A stretch of 64,000 nt of DNA, from contig JAOZHW010000023.1 of assembly GCA_026014685.1 (NCBI GenBank), forward strand, positions 1 through 64,000, in the 5' to 3' direction. The notes below the pieces were generated by a model, which was given only the letters and a program-made list of their open reading frames with translations, did not search any database and was not told the DNA's origin. Position numbers and translations under genes: made by a program. Position 1 is the first letter of the stretch, and the number at the start of each line of letters is the position of its first letter. This document shows, piece after piece, positions 33,619 through 43,577 of the stretch. This DNA comes from Candidatus Bathyarchaeota archaeon. GTDB lineage: Archaea; Thermoproteota; Bathyarchaeia; Bathyarchaeales; Bathycorpusculaceae.

Positions 33619-36501
33619 ATGAGCCAAACCAAGCAAATCGAACAGAAATGGCAGCAACGCTGGGAAGCCGCCCGCATCTTCGAAGCAGACCCAGACCCAA
33701 ACCGCGAAAAAAAGATGGTAACTTTCCCCTTCCCATACATGAACGGCCCTCTACACGTCGGCCACACCTTCACCGCCAGCCGCGTTGACGCCTATGCCCG
33801 CTTCAAACGCATGCAGGGCTACAATGTGCTTTGGCCTTGGAGTTGGCACTGGACTGGGCAACCATTGCTTGGAGCCTCGCAGCGCGTTGCAAGGGGCGAT
33901 GAGGCATACATCAAAGTTCTCCGCGAAGTCGACGGGGTCCCAGAGGCGGAACTCAAAAAGTTTGTTGACCCCTTCTATATGGCTCAGTATTACACTAACG
34001 AAGGCCGTGCCGCAGTTAAGAACGTGGGTTTCTCGGTTGATTGGCGACGGGAATTCACCACGGTAATGCCGACTTTTCAAAAGTTTGTTGAGTGGCAGTA
34101 CAAAAACCTCAAAGAGAAAGGCTACGTAACACGCGGCACGCACCCGGTGGTTTGGTGTCCCAAAGATCAGTCGCCTACAGGTGACCATGACCGCCAAAGC
34201 GGCGAAGGCGTCACCCCCGAAGAATACACCCTAATAAAATACAAGCTTGATGAGAAGACTTTCTTGCCCGCGGCAACTTTCCGCCCCGAAACCATCTACG
34301 GCATCACCAACATGTGGATCAACCCCGACGCCACCTACGTAGAAGCTTTGGTCAATGGAGAAAATTGGATAATTAGTCAAGAAGCCGCAGATAAACTCAA
34401 AGAACAAGAGCGTAAAATCGAGGTTATTCGGAGTTTCAAAGGTAAAGAACTCATCGGCAAAACCTTTGAGAACCCCATAACTAAGCTCAAGTTTCCGATT
34501 TTGCCAGGCTGGTTTGTTGACCCCAAAACGGCAACGGGCGTGGTTTACAGTGTACCCGCACATGCGCCTTACGATTATTTGGCGCTTCGAGATTTACAGC
34601 AGAAACCCGAAGTGCTCACCCAGTTTGGAATCGAACCTGCATCTGTGCAGACGATTAAACCCGTCTCAATCATCAGTGTTGAAGGTTTTGGCGATTTCCC
34701 CGCAGTTGAGATAGTGGAGAAGATGGGCATTAAAGACCAAAACGACCCCAAAGCCGACGAAGCCACAAACGAACTCTACAAAAAAGAGTTCCACAGCGGC
34801 AAACTAAAAGCCAACTGCGGTCCATACGCAGGAAAAACCATCCGCGAAGCTAAAGACACCTTGATTGCCGATTTCCGAAAAGCAGGCGTAGCGGACAGAA
34901 TGTATGACCTCTCAGATCCCGTTGTTTGCAGGTGTATGACTCAATGCGTCGTTAAAATTCTCTCTGACCAGTGGTTCCTCAACTATTCGGAGCCAAAATG
35001 GAAGGAACTCGCCCACCAAGTGATAGGCCAACTCACGATTTACCCCGATTCCGCAAAGCCATGGTTCAATACAGTAATCGACTGGCTCAGAGAATGGGCT
35101 TGCGCGCGTACGACAGGTTTTGGAACGCCATTGCCATGGGGAAAAGGTTGGATAATCGAAACGCTAAGCGACAGCACAGTCTACATGGCATTCTACACCG
35201 TTAACAAGCACATAAAACAGCACAACATAAAACCTGAATCGCTAACACCTGAAGTCTTCGACTATGTTTTCTTCGGCAAAGGCAACTCAAATGAGCTTGC
35301 CAGCGCTGTCGGCATCAATGTAGAAGTGCTTGAATCCATGCGAAGCGAGTTCCTCTACTGGTACCCCTTCGACCTCCGCAACAGCGCCAAAGAACTCGTT
35401 CCCAACCACCTCAGCTTCTGCATATTCCACCACGCCGCCCTCTTTCCCCCTGAGCACTGGCCTAAAGCCATCGGCGTCAACGGCATGCTTATGGTAGAAG
35501 GGCAAGGTATGCACAAAAGCAAAGGCAACTTCATAACCATGAAAGGCGCTGTCGAAAAATACGGTGCAGATGCCACCCGTTGCGGTTTGCTTTTAGGCGC
35601 GGAAGGAATGGATGACCCAGACTGGCGAGCCGACAACGTCACCGACCTCAAGAGCAAGTTGGAGGCGCTGATGGGTTTTGCTAGCAACATAATTATCACT
35701 GCAAAGAAGGATGACAACACGGCGCTGGAGCGTTGGCTGCAGACTCGTTTGCAAAAACGCATAAAAGATGTCACCGCTGCCTTAGATGAACTAAAAACTC
35801 GCACTGCACTGCAAACTGCTCTGTTTGAAACTTGGAATGACATCCGTTGGTACATTCAGCGTAAGGGAAATACTGACGCTAAGGCGTTGGGTGAGGCGGT
35901 GAAGGATTGGCTTAAGCTGCTTACGCCGTTTGCGCCCTTTACCTGCGAGGAGCTTTGGAGCCAAACAGGCGAAGAGGGATTCATAAGCGTAGCTAAATGG
36001 CCAGTTTACGACCCTGCAAAGTTGGATGTTGCCGCGGAAGAGCAAGAGAACCTTGTAATCGATGTCATGGGGGACACGAATAACATCTTGAAAGCCATGA
36101 AAATCGCCCCAAAACGTGTGGTCTACTACACAGCGGCTGAATGGAAGTGGCAGGTTTACCTTAAAATCGTAGAGAAAACCGTTGCTGGCGAAGCGAAAAT
36201 CAACGAGTTGATGAAGGAATTCGCCTCTGAAGCCGCACTTAAACCGCATATGAAGGACATCGCCCCCATGGTTCCCAAAGTCATCAAAGCACTAACCAAG
36301 GTATCAGGCGAACGCAAATCTAACATGACAAAAATCAGAATGGTGGATGAAAAAACAATCCTCAAAGATGCAGCAGCATTCTACAAAGAACGCTTCAACG
36401 CTGAAATCGCTGTTTACAGTGAATCTGACCCCGCACGCTTTGACCCCAAAGGTCGCGCCGCAATGGCAATGCCCTATCAACCAGCAATCTACATCGAGTA
36501 A
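33619..36501 (+). CDS. leuS: Leucyl-tRNA synthetase (archaeal type)
   Basis: About 960 residues. Class I signatures: HVGH in PYMNGPLHVGHTFTASRVDAYARF (about residue 45) and KSKGN (HKSKGNFITM) before the anticodon-binding domain. The CP1 editing domain lies between (TFRPETIYGITNMWINPDATYVEALV; GVVYSVPAHAPYDYLAL with the conserved Asp). The overall layout and length are archaeal/eukaryotic. ATG 33619 starts the conserved QIEQKWQQRWE; the frame opens nine bases earlier at GTG 33610. Single gene. Confidence 0.96.
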   Translation: MSQTKQIEQKWQQRWEAARIFEADPDPNREKKMVTFPFPYMNGPLHVGHTFTASRVDAYARFKRMQGYNVLWPWSWHWTGQPLLGASQRVARGDEAYIKVLREVDGVPEAELKKFVDPFYMAQYYTNEGRAAVKNVGFSVDWRREFTTVMPTFQKFVEWQYKNLKEKGYVTRGTHPVVWCPKDQSPTGDHDRQSGEGVTPEEYTLIKYKLDEKTFLPAATFRPETIYGITNMWINPDATYVEALVNGENWIISQEAADKLKEQERKIEVIRSFKGKELIGKTFENPITKLKFPILPGWFVDPKTATGVVYSVPAHAPYDYLALRDLQQKPEVLTQFGIEPASVQTIKPVSIISVEGFGDFPAVEIVEKMGIKDQNDPKADEATNELYKKEFHSGKLKANCGPYAGKTIREAKDTLIADFRKAGVADRMYDLSDPVVCRCMTQCVVKILSDQWFLNYSEPKWKELAHQVIGQLTIYPDSAKPWFNTVIDWLREWACARTTGFGTPLPWGKGWIIETLSDSTVYMAFYTVNKHIKQHNIKPESLTPEVFDYVFFGKGNSNELASAVGINVEVLESMRSEFLYWYPFDLRNSAKELVPNHLSFCIFHHAALFPPEHWPKAIGVNGMLMVEGQGMHKSKGNFITMKGAVEKYGADATRCGLLLGAEGMDDPDWRADNVTDLKSKLEALMGFASNIIITAKKDDNTALERWLQTRLQKRIKDVTAALDELKTRTALQTALFETWNDIRWYIQRKGNTDAKALGEAVKDWLKLLTPFAPFTCEELWSQTGEEGFISVAKWPVYDPAKLDVAAEEQENLVIDVMGDTNNILKAMKIAPKRVVYYTAAEWKWQVYLKIVEKTVAGEAKINELMKEFASEAALKPHMKDIAPMVPKVIKALTKVSGERKSNMTKIRMVDEKTILKDAAAFYKERFNAEIAVYSESDPARFDPKGRAAMAMPYQPAIYIE

Positions 36502-36546
36502 GCGTTGTTTGCTTTTTCTGGCAAACGCCCTACTTTTGAATTTCGA

Positions 36547-37963
36547 TTAAACGGGTGAAATATGGAGGACACTTTTTAGTTTTGCAGCCAGTTTTTTGTG
36601 ATTTTTTTCTCCAAGGGCAGCAAGACAGAAAGCTATTTCGTTAATCAACAAAACTATAGGTATGAATAACAGGAAACGGTCAACTTGAAAGTTAAACCCG
36701 TTGAGGAACAAAAGCAGTGGATAATGGATTAAGAAAAGGGTGTACGAGAAAGCAGCCATCGAGCCACTGTATTTAGCTACCCGTTTTTTCAGCATATTCC
36801 TTGAAAGCCAGTTCACATTTCCGCTTAACAACAGGATGCACAAAAAGACGCTGGTTGCGATCAAGACACCGAACAGCATGTTAAACGATTCATGCGTTAA
36901 CGTATAGATAACGTATCCCTCGTAAATGACCGCGGCTAAAGATGCACAAAGAAGTACAGCGACTATTTTTGAGGCTCTAGGCCAAGTTAGCTTCGAACGT
37001 ACTTTCGTGTTGCTTACCACACACAGCGATGCAACACCCAAGAACCAAACAACGATGAATGCACTATAATCCCACGCTAAAGCAACAAGAACAATACTCA
37101 AAATTGCTGCAACCGCCAAAAAAAGACCTTTGTAGCGGCGGGGTTTTTCCCGTTTCCCCAAAAAGGCTAAACCACCTATTGACGAGCCAGCCGAAAAACA
37201 TGTAAATCCACCATTCCACAGCAAGAGACCACAATACCGCGTTAAACCCAAACGGAGCAAACGTCGGTAGCGTAACTGGAGCGTGTAAAGCTGCGTTGAC
37301 GGGTAGGTTGAATAAGCCTGTTGGAAAATTTACTATCAGGCCTAATGTTGCCGCGAAGTTTTGGGCGCTTGGCGCTGATTCAGTCTCGCTTAGGTAGGTA
37401 AAGTACACGTTGTTGGTTAGGGCGATTGCTCCTGCGATTACAGCGATGAAAAGCAATGCGGGTAAGAGGCCTGAGTATATGTGGCTGAAGCGGTCGACGA
37501 AGTAATTTCTAAAGCTGTATTGGTTGTTTTGTAGTTTTTGTAGTAGGGAGTAAGAGATTAAGAAGCCTGAGATGGAGAAAAACAGGAAAACGCCGATGCC
37601 TCCGAGCATGCCTCCGAAGAATATCGAGTCCAATGTCTTAGGCTGATATCGGGTGAAGAAGTGGCTTACTAGAACGAGCTCGCAGGCGATTAAGCGAACG
37701 ATGTTGAGAAACACTGAGGCTTCTGCGGTTAATGCGTTGGGGGTGAGTTTCAACATTTTCGCCTGTTGGTTCAGAATGGGTGGGGCGCTGTTATCAAGTT
37801 TACTGATGGCTTTTTTGTGTACCCCTGTGCGGTATAGTTTTCTGGAAACCGTTTTAACCATCGATGCAGGTTTACTTTTGGCGTCGATGACGACAATTGC
37901 ACGTAAGAACTGAACAAGGTTCAGGTTGACTGAATAAGCATTAGTGTACTGAGCCGCCACCAC
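36547..37963 (-). pseudogene. Membrane acyltransferase (acyltransferase 3 type), frameshifted
   Basis: Two overlapping frames encode one protein of about 470 residues. The first (37963 down to about 37160) holds the N-terminal helices: LVLVSHFFTRYQP with the catalytic-type His, GVFLFFSISGFLISYSL and RNYFVDRFSHIYSGLLPALLF. The second (about 37155 down to 36547) continues with GKREKPRRYKGLFLAVAAIL and the last helices including LIHYPLLLFLNGF. The switch is close to a homopolymer run TTTCCCCAAAAAGG (about 37152-37165), so a base-count error is as likely as a real mutation. The family adds acyl groups to surface glycans or lipids. A TTAATTAATTAA (37970-37981) is the probable shared promoter. Confidence 0.78.
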
Positions 37964-38007
37964 ACAACCTTAATTAATTAAAATAGAAAATATGCCTGCA
38001 GATACTT

Positions 38008-38325
38008 ATGCCCAAGAACCCCACTGGTCCCTTCTGGTTCATCCGCGATGGCAGAAAATTCATCCAGTGCACCAAAGAAGCTTTCGATCAAGCCATCAAA
38101 GAAGGCAAGAGCGTCAGGTACAACGGGTATCCCAACAGGCGTGTGGAAAAAATCGCTGAAGCATTGGAGGCGTCAAGGATGCTGCTGTTGTCAAAGCCTG
38201 ATTTGTCACCTCGTCTACGTGCGGTGCTCACTAACCCCGCTAATGTCGTTCAAATTCAAGTTATCGACGTGGATGACCCTGAATTTTGGATAAAAGAATC
38301 AAAAAACCCAAAGTACCAGACTTAA
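38008..38325 (+). CDS. Conserved-looking hypothetical protein
   Basis: A 105-residue soluble protein: FWFIRDGRKFIQCTKEAFDQAIKEGKSVRYNGYPNRRVEKI then a helix and a C-terminal VVQIQVIDVDDPEFWIKES. The N-terminal beta hairpin followed by helix looks ordered, but I know no family. ATG 38008; AT-rich promoter TTAATTAATTAA at 37970-37981 is shared with the divergent acyltransferase. It converges with pstS, eleven bases apart. Confidence 0.6.
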   Translation: MPKNPTGPFWFIRDGRKFIQCTKEAFDQAIKEGKSVRYNGYPNRRVEKIAEALEASRMLLLSKPDLSPRLRAVLTNPANVVQIQVIDVDDPEFWIKESKNPKYQT

Positions 38326-38336
38326 TTTTCTTTTAT

Positions 38337-39431
38337 TCAAATTAATTCTTGCCCGTTGTATGTTATGGATAGGATGGATTCTTTGTTAGCTTGAACTACG
38401 TTTGTCGGAAGTGGCACATATGATAAATCGGGCGCAAGTTGCTGGCCATCATTAACCATCCACCACAAAAATTCAACAAGCGCCTTAGCTTTATCAAAAG
38501 TCATACTTGGAATCACATTTAATTCCTGATAAACAAGCACATAAGAAAAGCTAACAATGGGGTATGCATGTGGGTCTTGAGCGTTTAGGAGGCTTACCTG
38601 CGCCCAGTCTTGGTTACCTGCAGGTAGTCCACTTGACGCGCTTGATTGGGCTGCAATCTGGGTAGAATCAAGATTGGGAATAATCCAGTTGCCTAAAGGA
38701 TTCTGTATAGCCGCAACAGTCATGTTGTTCTGCAGTACGTGTGCTAACTCGATGTATCCTATAGTATAAGCGTTGGCTTGGACCACACTTGCTAAACCAG
38801 AATTGCCGTTTGCGCCTAAACCAACTGGCCAAGTTACTGTTTTTCCGCTTCCGATGTCAGTAGCCCAACTTGAACTTGCCGTACAGAGAAATTTAGTGAA
38901 GATAAACGTAGTTCCTGAACCATCAGAACGGTGTACCACAGTAATATTGTGGTTAGGAAGCGCTATCTGTGGGTTTATGTTTTGAATAGTGGGGTCATTC
39001 CACTTGTTTATATTCCCCATAAAAATGTCTGCGAGAACAGCCCCAGTCAAATGGAGCCCGCTCGATACGCCTTCAAGATTGTAGGCAACAGCGACTGCGC
39101 CGATTGTTTCGGGTATATGAAGAGCGTTCGGTGCCTTTACGCGGTCGGAAACGCTTAGGGGTGCATCAGAACAAGCAAAATCCACTGCTTTAGCTTCTAG
39201 CGCTGATATGCCATTGCTACTGCCGACGGCGTCATAGGTTATCTGTACATTACTTTTTTTGCCATGATACTCGGTAATCATCGCGTTTAGCAAAGGTGCG
39301 GGAAAGGTTGCTCCTGAACCTGAAAGTGCTACCGCGGGAGCGGGTTGAGATAAATATAGGTAACTAAAAGTGCCTGTAACGATTGTTATTATTGCAACCA
39401 ATGCGAGTGATATTTTTGCAGTATTTTGCAT
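38337..39431 (-). CDS. pstS: Phosphate ABC transporter substrate-binding protein PstS
   Basis: About 364 residues: an N-terminal membrane anchor (ISLALVAIITIVTGTFSYLYL), then the PstS core beginning LSGSGATFPAPLLNAMI, with phosphate-binding motifs VGSSNGISAL, FACSDAPL and HRSDGSGTTFIFT. It catches phosphate outside the membrane for the PstCAB importer, whose genes are not in this window. ATG 39431 is chosen because TAGGAAG precedes it and the signal anchor follows; the frame is open to 39512. A PhoU-like regulator is coded 23 kb away. Confidence 0.92.
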   Translation of the reverse strand: MQNTAKISLALVAIITIVTGTFSYLYLSQPAPAVALSGSGATFPAPLLNAMITEYHGKKSNVQITYDAVGSSNGISALEAKAVDFACSDAPLSVSDRVKAPNALHIPETIGAVAVAYNLEGVSSGLHLTGAVLADIFMGNINKWNDPTIQNINPQIALPNHNITVVHRSDGSGTTFIFTKFLCTASSSWATDIGSGKTVTWPVGLGANGNSGLASVVQANAYTIGYIELAHVLQNNMTVAAIQNPLGNWIIPNLDSTQIAAQSSASSGLPAGNQDWAQVSLLNAQDPHAYPIVSFSYVLVYQELNVIPSMTFDKAKALVEFLWWMVNDGQQLAPDLSYVPLPTNVVQANKESILSITYNGQELI

Positions 39432-39672
39432 ACTACTTCCTACTAAATACGGATTAATTTTGCTAACGTCTATCTTAACCCTTAATATATCCTTGACGAC
39501 TGTATTTAGCATATTCTCTATAGATTATTTATTTAAAACATAGAACCTTTGACTGTACACGCCTTCAGGTGATACAAGATTCAGAAAACAAAAGCTGACA
39601 ACAACAATCAACGTGTATGCCAATTCGGAGTCCAAATCAGCTGCCACAGGAAAAAAGGAACTTGCGTTTTAC

Positions 39673-41378
39673 ATGAAACTTAGATCCAAAACACTAACAG
39701 TTTTAATTGTAACGACCATTTGCCTAATATCACTACTGCACTTCATTTCTGAAAGCATAATCTTGAGTAACTTTAGTCAATTGGAGCAAAAACAAGTCAG
39801 CAGCGTAGTTGGGCAAGTGCAAATTGCTTTGATGAATGAAATCGATCATTACCAAGGCAAAGTAAACACTTGGGCAAGAATGGCAAACATAGTAACTTTT
39901 GTTAGAAATCAAGAAACCTCATTTGACACTTCAAGTCAAGCCATCACATCCTGGGTTGAATTAGGAGTCAACTACATGCTTGTTTATAATAAAGCGGGGA
40001 AGTTTCTGTATGGTTTTGGTTTCAATCTTACTACCTACAGGAACATAGGTGTGCCTCAAAGTTTATTGGACGAAATATACAAAAACGAAGTTCTATGGGG
40101 AGTAAGCAGTGTTGAAAATTCTGTTAAAGGCATAATCTCCATTCCTGAGGGGTCATTGATAGTTGCGTCTAGTTCAATCCCAAAGAGCACTACAGATGAA
40201 ACAAACGAGTGCACCTTGGTGATGGCTCGATTTATCGATTCCAATGTCATTGCGCTGTTGTCCAGAACTGTACAGTTACCGGTTACACTTACTCAATACG
40301 ATGAATGGCAAAAGGTTAGCAGCCAAAGAACTGCACCCGTCGAATCAGTAAATACGTTTTCATCACCGATAGACAACAACTACATAATCGGCTACTACGT
40401 AATAAAAGACCTAAAAGACCAACCGGCATTCATGCTCGGAGTAACCATTCCAAGAAGCATTTACACCCAAGGTATAATAACAGTAAACTACGTTGACCGC
40501 TTAGTGATAGTAAGCTGCGTCGTATTTAGCGTAACAGTTGCGTTGTTTCTTGAATTCATGTTTCTTGCCAAACTTAGCAAGCTCAACAATGAAGTAAGCA
40601 ACATCACTCAAGACAACACCCCGACTAAGAGGCTGCGTACAAAAGGAAACGACGAAATAGATACATTAACAAAGTCAATCAACGGGATGCTTGACAAAAT
40701 AGAAGAGAATACGCATAAACTTCAGAAAGCGGAACGATTTTCTGCCATAGGCGAATTAGCGACGCTCATGACCTCCGCAACCCATTACAGGGCATCGCCA
40801 ACGCAGCTTTTTACCTTAAACGCAGGGTTAATCCCCAAACAACCGACGGTGAAATGATCCGCCTAATCCAAGAAGACGTACGATACTCCGACAAGATCGT
40901 TAATGACTTGCTGGATTACTCCAGAGACTTTAAGCTTGAACTTCAAGCAGCAAGCCCGAAGTATCTGTTGATGAAAACCTTGTCTATAGTGAATGTTCCT
41001 GCGAGAATACGTTTGGTCGATGAAACTAAAGATGAACCGCCAGTAAAGGTTGATGTTGATAGCATAATAAGGGTCTTCTCTAACGTCATCAGTAACGCTG
41101 TAGATGCGATGCCAAACAAAGGTGTATTAACTGTCAGCTGTCAGGTCGAGAGGGCTATGGCTTGTTTCAAATTCGTGGATACAGGGGAAGGCATGACTAA
41201 AGAAACCCTGCAAAAACTGTTCCAACCACTTTTCACGACCAAAGCTAAAGGTATGGGTTTTGGCTTATCAATATGCAAACGTATCGTTGATTTACATGGG
41301 GGAAAAATCGTAGTCGAAAGTAAAGAAGGGCAAGGAACAACTTTTAGCGTCTATCTCCCAATCCCAGACATCACGTAA
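39673..41378 (+). pseudogene. Membrane histidine kinase (CHASE4-HAMP-HisKA-HATPase), frameshifted
   Basis: One kinase gene in two frames. Frame 1 (39673 to about 40766): membrane helix, extracellular sensor of CHASE4 type (NTWARMANIVTFVRNQET), second helix (VIVSCVVFSVTVALFLEFM), HAMP linker and the start of HisKA (ERFSAIGELAT). It then loses frame. Frame 2 resumes exactly with the phospho-acceptor box HDLRNPLQGIANAAFYLKRR (from CAT at 40767) and continues to HATPase motifs NVISNAVDAMP, DTGEGM, and KGMGFGLSICKRIV, stop at 41378. Compared with the kinase at 54.4 kb (GELAGMIGHDLRNP) about seven bases are missing before the His codon. As written it gives no functional kinase. GTG 39613 is an alternative start. 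Confidence 0.82.
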
Positions 41379-41439
41379 TCGCTAAACTGTAGCCGAATAA
41401 CTTATATCCCAATTGCCTTAACTCAAACAGGTGAGTCTT

Positions 41440-41901
41440 TTGAAAACAATAATTCTTTATGCCTCTAAAAGTGGTAACACTAAAAAACTCGCTGACCAGA
41501 TGGCTACGCAAATAGGTTGTGAAGCAGTCAAGATAACCAGTACTTCAACATCTGCCACACTAAATTTGGAGGAGTACGATTTGATTTTTTTGGGTACAGG
41601 TCTCTATGCGGGCACACCCAACGAAGACATTGTTAAATTCTTAAACGGCCTCAACCTAAAAAACCCAAAGCAGTTTGCCCTGTTTATAACATGGGGCGGT
41701 GCTCCGAGAAGTGACAAGATGGCGCTGGGAAAACTACGAGCAATCCTTGAGGGGAAAGGTCAAAAAGTGCTTGCGGAACATTTTGCGGCTTATGGAGGTT
41801 GGAAGGGTATCTTGATGAAGAGAGGCCACCCAAAACCTGACGAGATAGCTGCTGCGGGTGAATGGGCAAAGGGTATTATGGTTAAAATGGAAAAAAGTTG
41901 A
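41440..41901 (+). CDS. Flavodoxin-like protein
   Basis: About 153 residues with the flavodoxin FMN phosphate loop ILYASKSGNTKKLADQM at the N-terminus, YDLIFLGTGLYAGTPNEDIV and LFITWGGAPRSDKM as the other FMN contacts. It is likely a one-electron carrier or a flavin-dependent oxidase/desaturase-like protein such as HemG-type. TTG 41440 lies five bases after AGGTGA; GTG 41431 is possible. TATA-like CTTATATCC at about 41401-41409. Confidence 0.85.
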   Translation: MKTIILYASKSGNTKKLADQMATQIGCEAVKITSTSTSATLNLEEYDLIFLGTGLYAGTPNEDIVKFLNGLNLKNPKQFALFITWGGAPRSDKMALGKLRAILEGKGQKVLAEHFAAYGGWKGILMKRGHPKPDEIAAAGEWAKGIMVKMEKS

Positions 41902-41954
41902 AGTTAGAGCTCCGCTAACTTTTCATTTTGAAGTTGCTTTTCTGCGGTTGCTGT

Positions 41955-42212
41955 TTACTTATGTTTTGTGTGTTTTTTCTCAACACTGTTTGCTCTTCTT
42001 TCTTGGCTTAAGAATATGTCCCATTTGACTTGTTCTGTGGCGATTTCGAGGGGGCAAATCACTTTGGCAACTCCGTCCACGACGCCTTCGTTGCTGCCGT
42101 GCCTGCAGACTAGGTGGCCGCCGTCGTTTATGCGGATGTCGCAGGGCTTCTGGTCGAAGCAGACGCATTCAATCTCCATCGTTGTTTTGGGTATGAGGCA
42201 GAGTTCAGTCAT
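41955..42212 (-). CDS. Small Cys-rich protein
   Basis: An 85-residue protein with MEIECVCFDQKPCDIRIND, HLVCRHG and KVICPLE: five cysteines and a His spread over a short beta-rich segment. A clear minus-strand TATA-like TTATAAAGG (complement of about 42246-42254) sits the right distance from ATG 42212, which favours this strand over two overlapping ORFs in other frames. A basic tail (RRANSVEKKHTKHK) ends it. Family not recognised; metal binding is probable. Confidence 0.55.
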   Translation of the reverse strand: MTELCLIPKTTMEIECVCFDQKPCDIRINDGGHLVCRHGSNEGVVDGVAKVICPLEIATEQVKWDIFLSQERRANSVEKKHTKHK

Positions 42213-42320
42213 AATTTACCCACACGTCAAATTCAGAGGTTTTCCTTTATAATTGTTTGCTGTGTCAGGGGTACAGTCACAGCTTATGCATGGAAAAAAC
42301 TTTACAAAAACATAAAAATT

Positions 42321-42521
42321 CTACAGGGGAACCCTGCCGATTCGCCTAAAAAGCAGGTTCGCGATTCCAGCTACAACCAAATCAGCAATTATCCAGACAT
42401 AAAAATCGATGATATTCAAAATTGCCAGTGCGGTAAAGATTAGCAGTAATATTACAGCTATGGCGCCTACGGCTCTTTTTTTGTTTCGAGTTTTCTGCGA
42501 CATATACTCAGATTCAGGCAT
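42321..42521 (-). CDS. Small membrane protein, two helices
   Basis: About 66 residues: a basic N-terminus (MSQKTRNKKR), then two helices (AVGAIAVILLLIFTALAILNII and WIIADLVVAGIANLLF) joined by a short turn, and a basic end (RRIGRVPL). I chose ATG 42521; 42503 and TTG 42551 are possible. Similar short hairpin membrane proteins are common in archaea; function unknown. Confidence 0.5.
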   Translation of the reverse strand: MPESEYMSQKTRNKKRAVGAIAVILLLIFTALAILNIIDFYVWIIADLVVAGIANLLFRRIGRVPL

Positions 42522-42647
42522 ACCAACCACAAAGCCACATAATAAACTCAAGGGCGCTTAAAAACTGTTACATCCACATCAAAAACAGCCATTTCGCCGC
42601 TTCGCACTCGCAACCTAAATAACCCTCCAACCGCATCCAAACATACC

Positions 42648-43175
42648 TTGAACACCCCAAAAATCATATTCATCGAAAACGTCGGTTTTCAATGCCAAAA
42701 CTGTGGCGTCTGCTGCCGCATGCAACCCCCAGACGTAGACGAATTCGAACGGAAACGCATAGAAGACAGCGGGTTCAAGGATTTCTATGAAACTGACGAG
42801 AATGGACTGAACTGGATTAAGCGCAAAAAAGACGGCGCCTGCATGTTCTTAACAGGCGACAACACCTGCCAAATCCACTCGGTGCGCCCTGCGGTTTGCA
42901 AGTTGGAGCCCTTCACCATCGTAGATTACGATTATGAGCGTAACACGGTGGAGTTGGCGCTGAATTTTCCGTTTTCAAGTTGCTGTGCGGGCGTGGAGGT
43001 CGTAAAAACTTTTCCTAAAGATGAAATAACTAAAGCCACGCAGATTTTGATCGGCAAGATTGTGGCTCTAACTGCCCAAGACCTTGAACTGCCTGAAAGT
43101 GATAAGCGTGTTTTAGCTGAGACGCGGTCTAGACTCTTGCGTAGATGGGTGGAGATGGCTAACTTACAGGTGTAG
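42648..43175 (+). CDS. YkgJ-type cysteine cluster protein
   Basis: 175 residues with CQNCGVCCRMQPPD (CxxCxxCC) near the N-terminus, then DNTCQIHSVRPAVCKLEPF and SSCCAG: the pattern of the YkgJ/UPF0153 zinc- or iron-chelating family, in which eight cysteines bind metal. Biochemical role in the family is not settled; it has been linked with protein or flagellin modification in bacteria. TTG 42648 opens the conserved region. Single gene. Confidence 0.85.
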   Translation: MNTPKIIFIENVGFQCQNCGVCCRMQPPDVDEFERKRIEDSGFKDFYETDENGLNWIKRKKDGACMFLTGDNTCQIHSVRPAVCKLEPFTIVDYDYERNTVELALNFPFSSCCAGVEVVKTFPKDEITKATQILIGKIVALTAQDLELPESDKRVLAETRSRLLRRWVEMANLQV

Positions 43176-43223
43176 ATAGAGCGTTTTTACGAAAGCCTTA
43201 AAAAAATAGCAACCTACTTAATA

Positions 43224-43523
43224 GTGGTGAGATTTTTGATAAATTTTGACACGATTTTAGGAAAAAAAGTAATCTGCGCAGGCGCATACATAGTTGGTGA
43301 AGTCAAAGGAGCAAGCTTAGACACTGTAACGTGGCAGATTCATCACTTGTACGTAAAGTTAACTGACACTGCAGCTGAAGAGTTAGGGTTCAAAAAAAGG
43401 TTCAGAAGCTCCACTGTATGCATACCCGTCAAGATGGTTCTAGCAGTAGCTGACGTAGTTAACTTAGCCCCATCCCTTAAAGAATTGAGTGAAAGCAACG
43501 AAATCACTGAGTGCACGCACTAA
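43224..43523 (+). CDS. PRC-barrel domain protein
   Basis: A 99-residue beta-barrel: LGKKVICAGAYIVGEVKGASLDTVTWQIHHLYVKLTD, then RSSTVCIPVKMVLAVADVVNLAPSLKEL. This is the archaeal stand-alone PRC-barrel pattern. These proteins have been implicated in RNA processing and cell division (CdpB) in archaea, which is interesting beside CdvB in this genome, but this one cannot be assigned further. Start may be GTG 43224 or TTG 43236, the latter six bases behind GGTGAG. Confidence 0.82.
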   Translation: MVRFLINFDTILGKKVICAGAYIVGEVKGASLDTVTWQIHHLYVKLTDTAAEELGFKKRFRSSTVCIPVKMVLAVADVVNLAPSLKELSESNEITECTH

Positions 43524-43577
43524 TCGCTTAGTGGATTAGCCTCTTGCCCTCCTTTTCTTTTAGAAAAAAAGAGAGGG

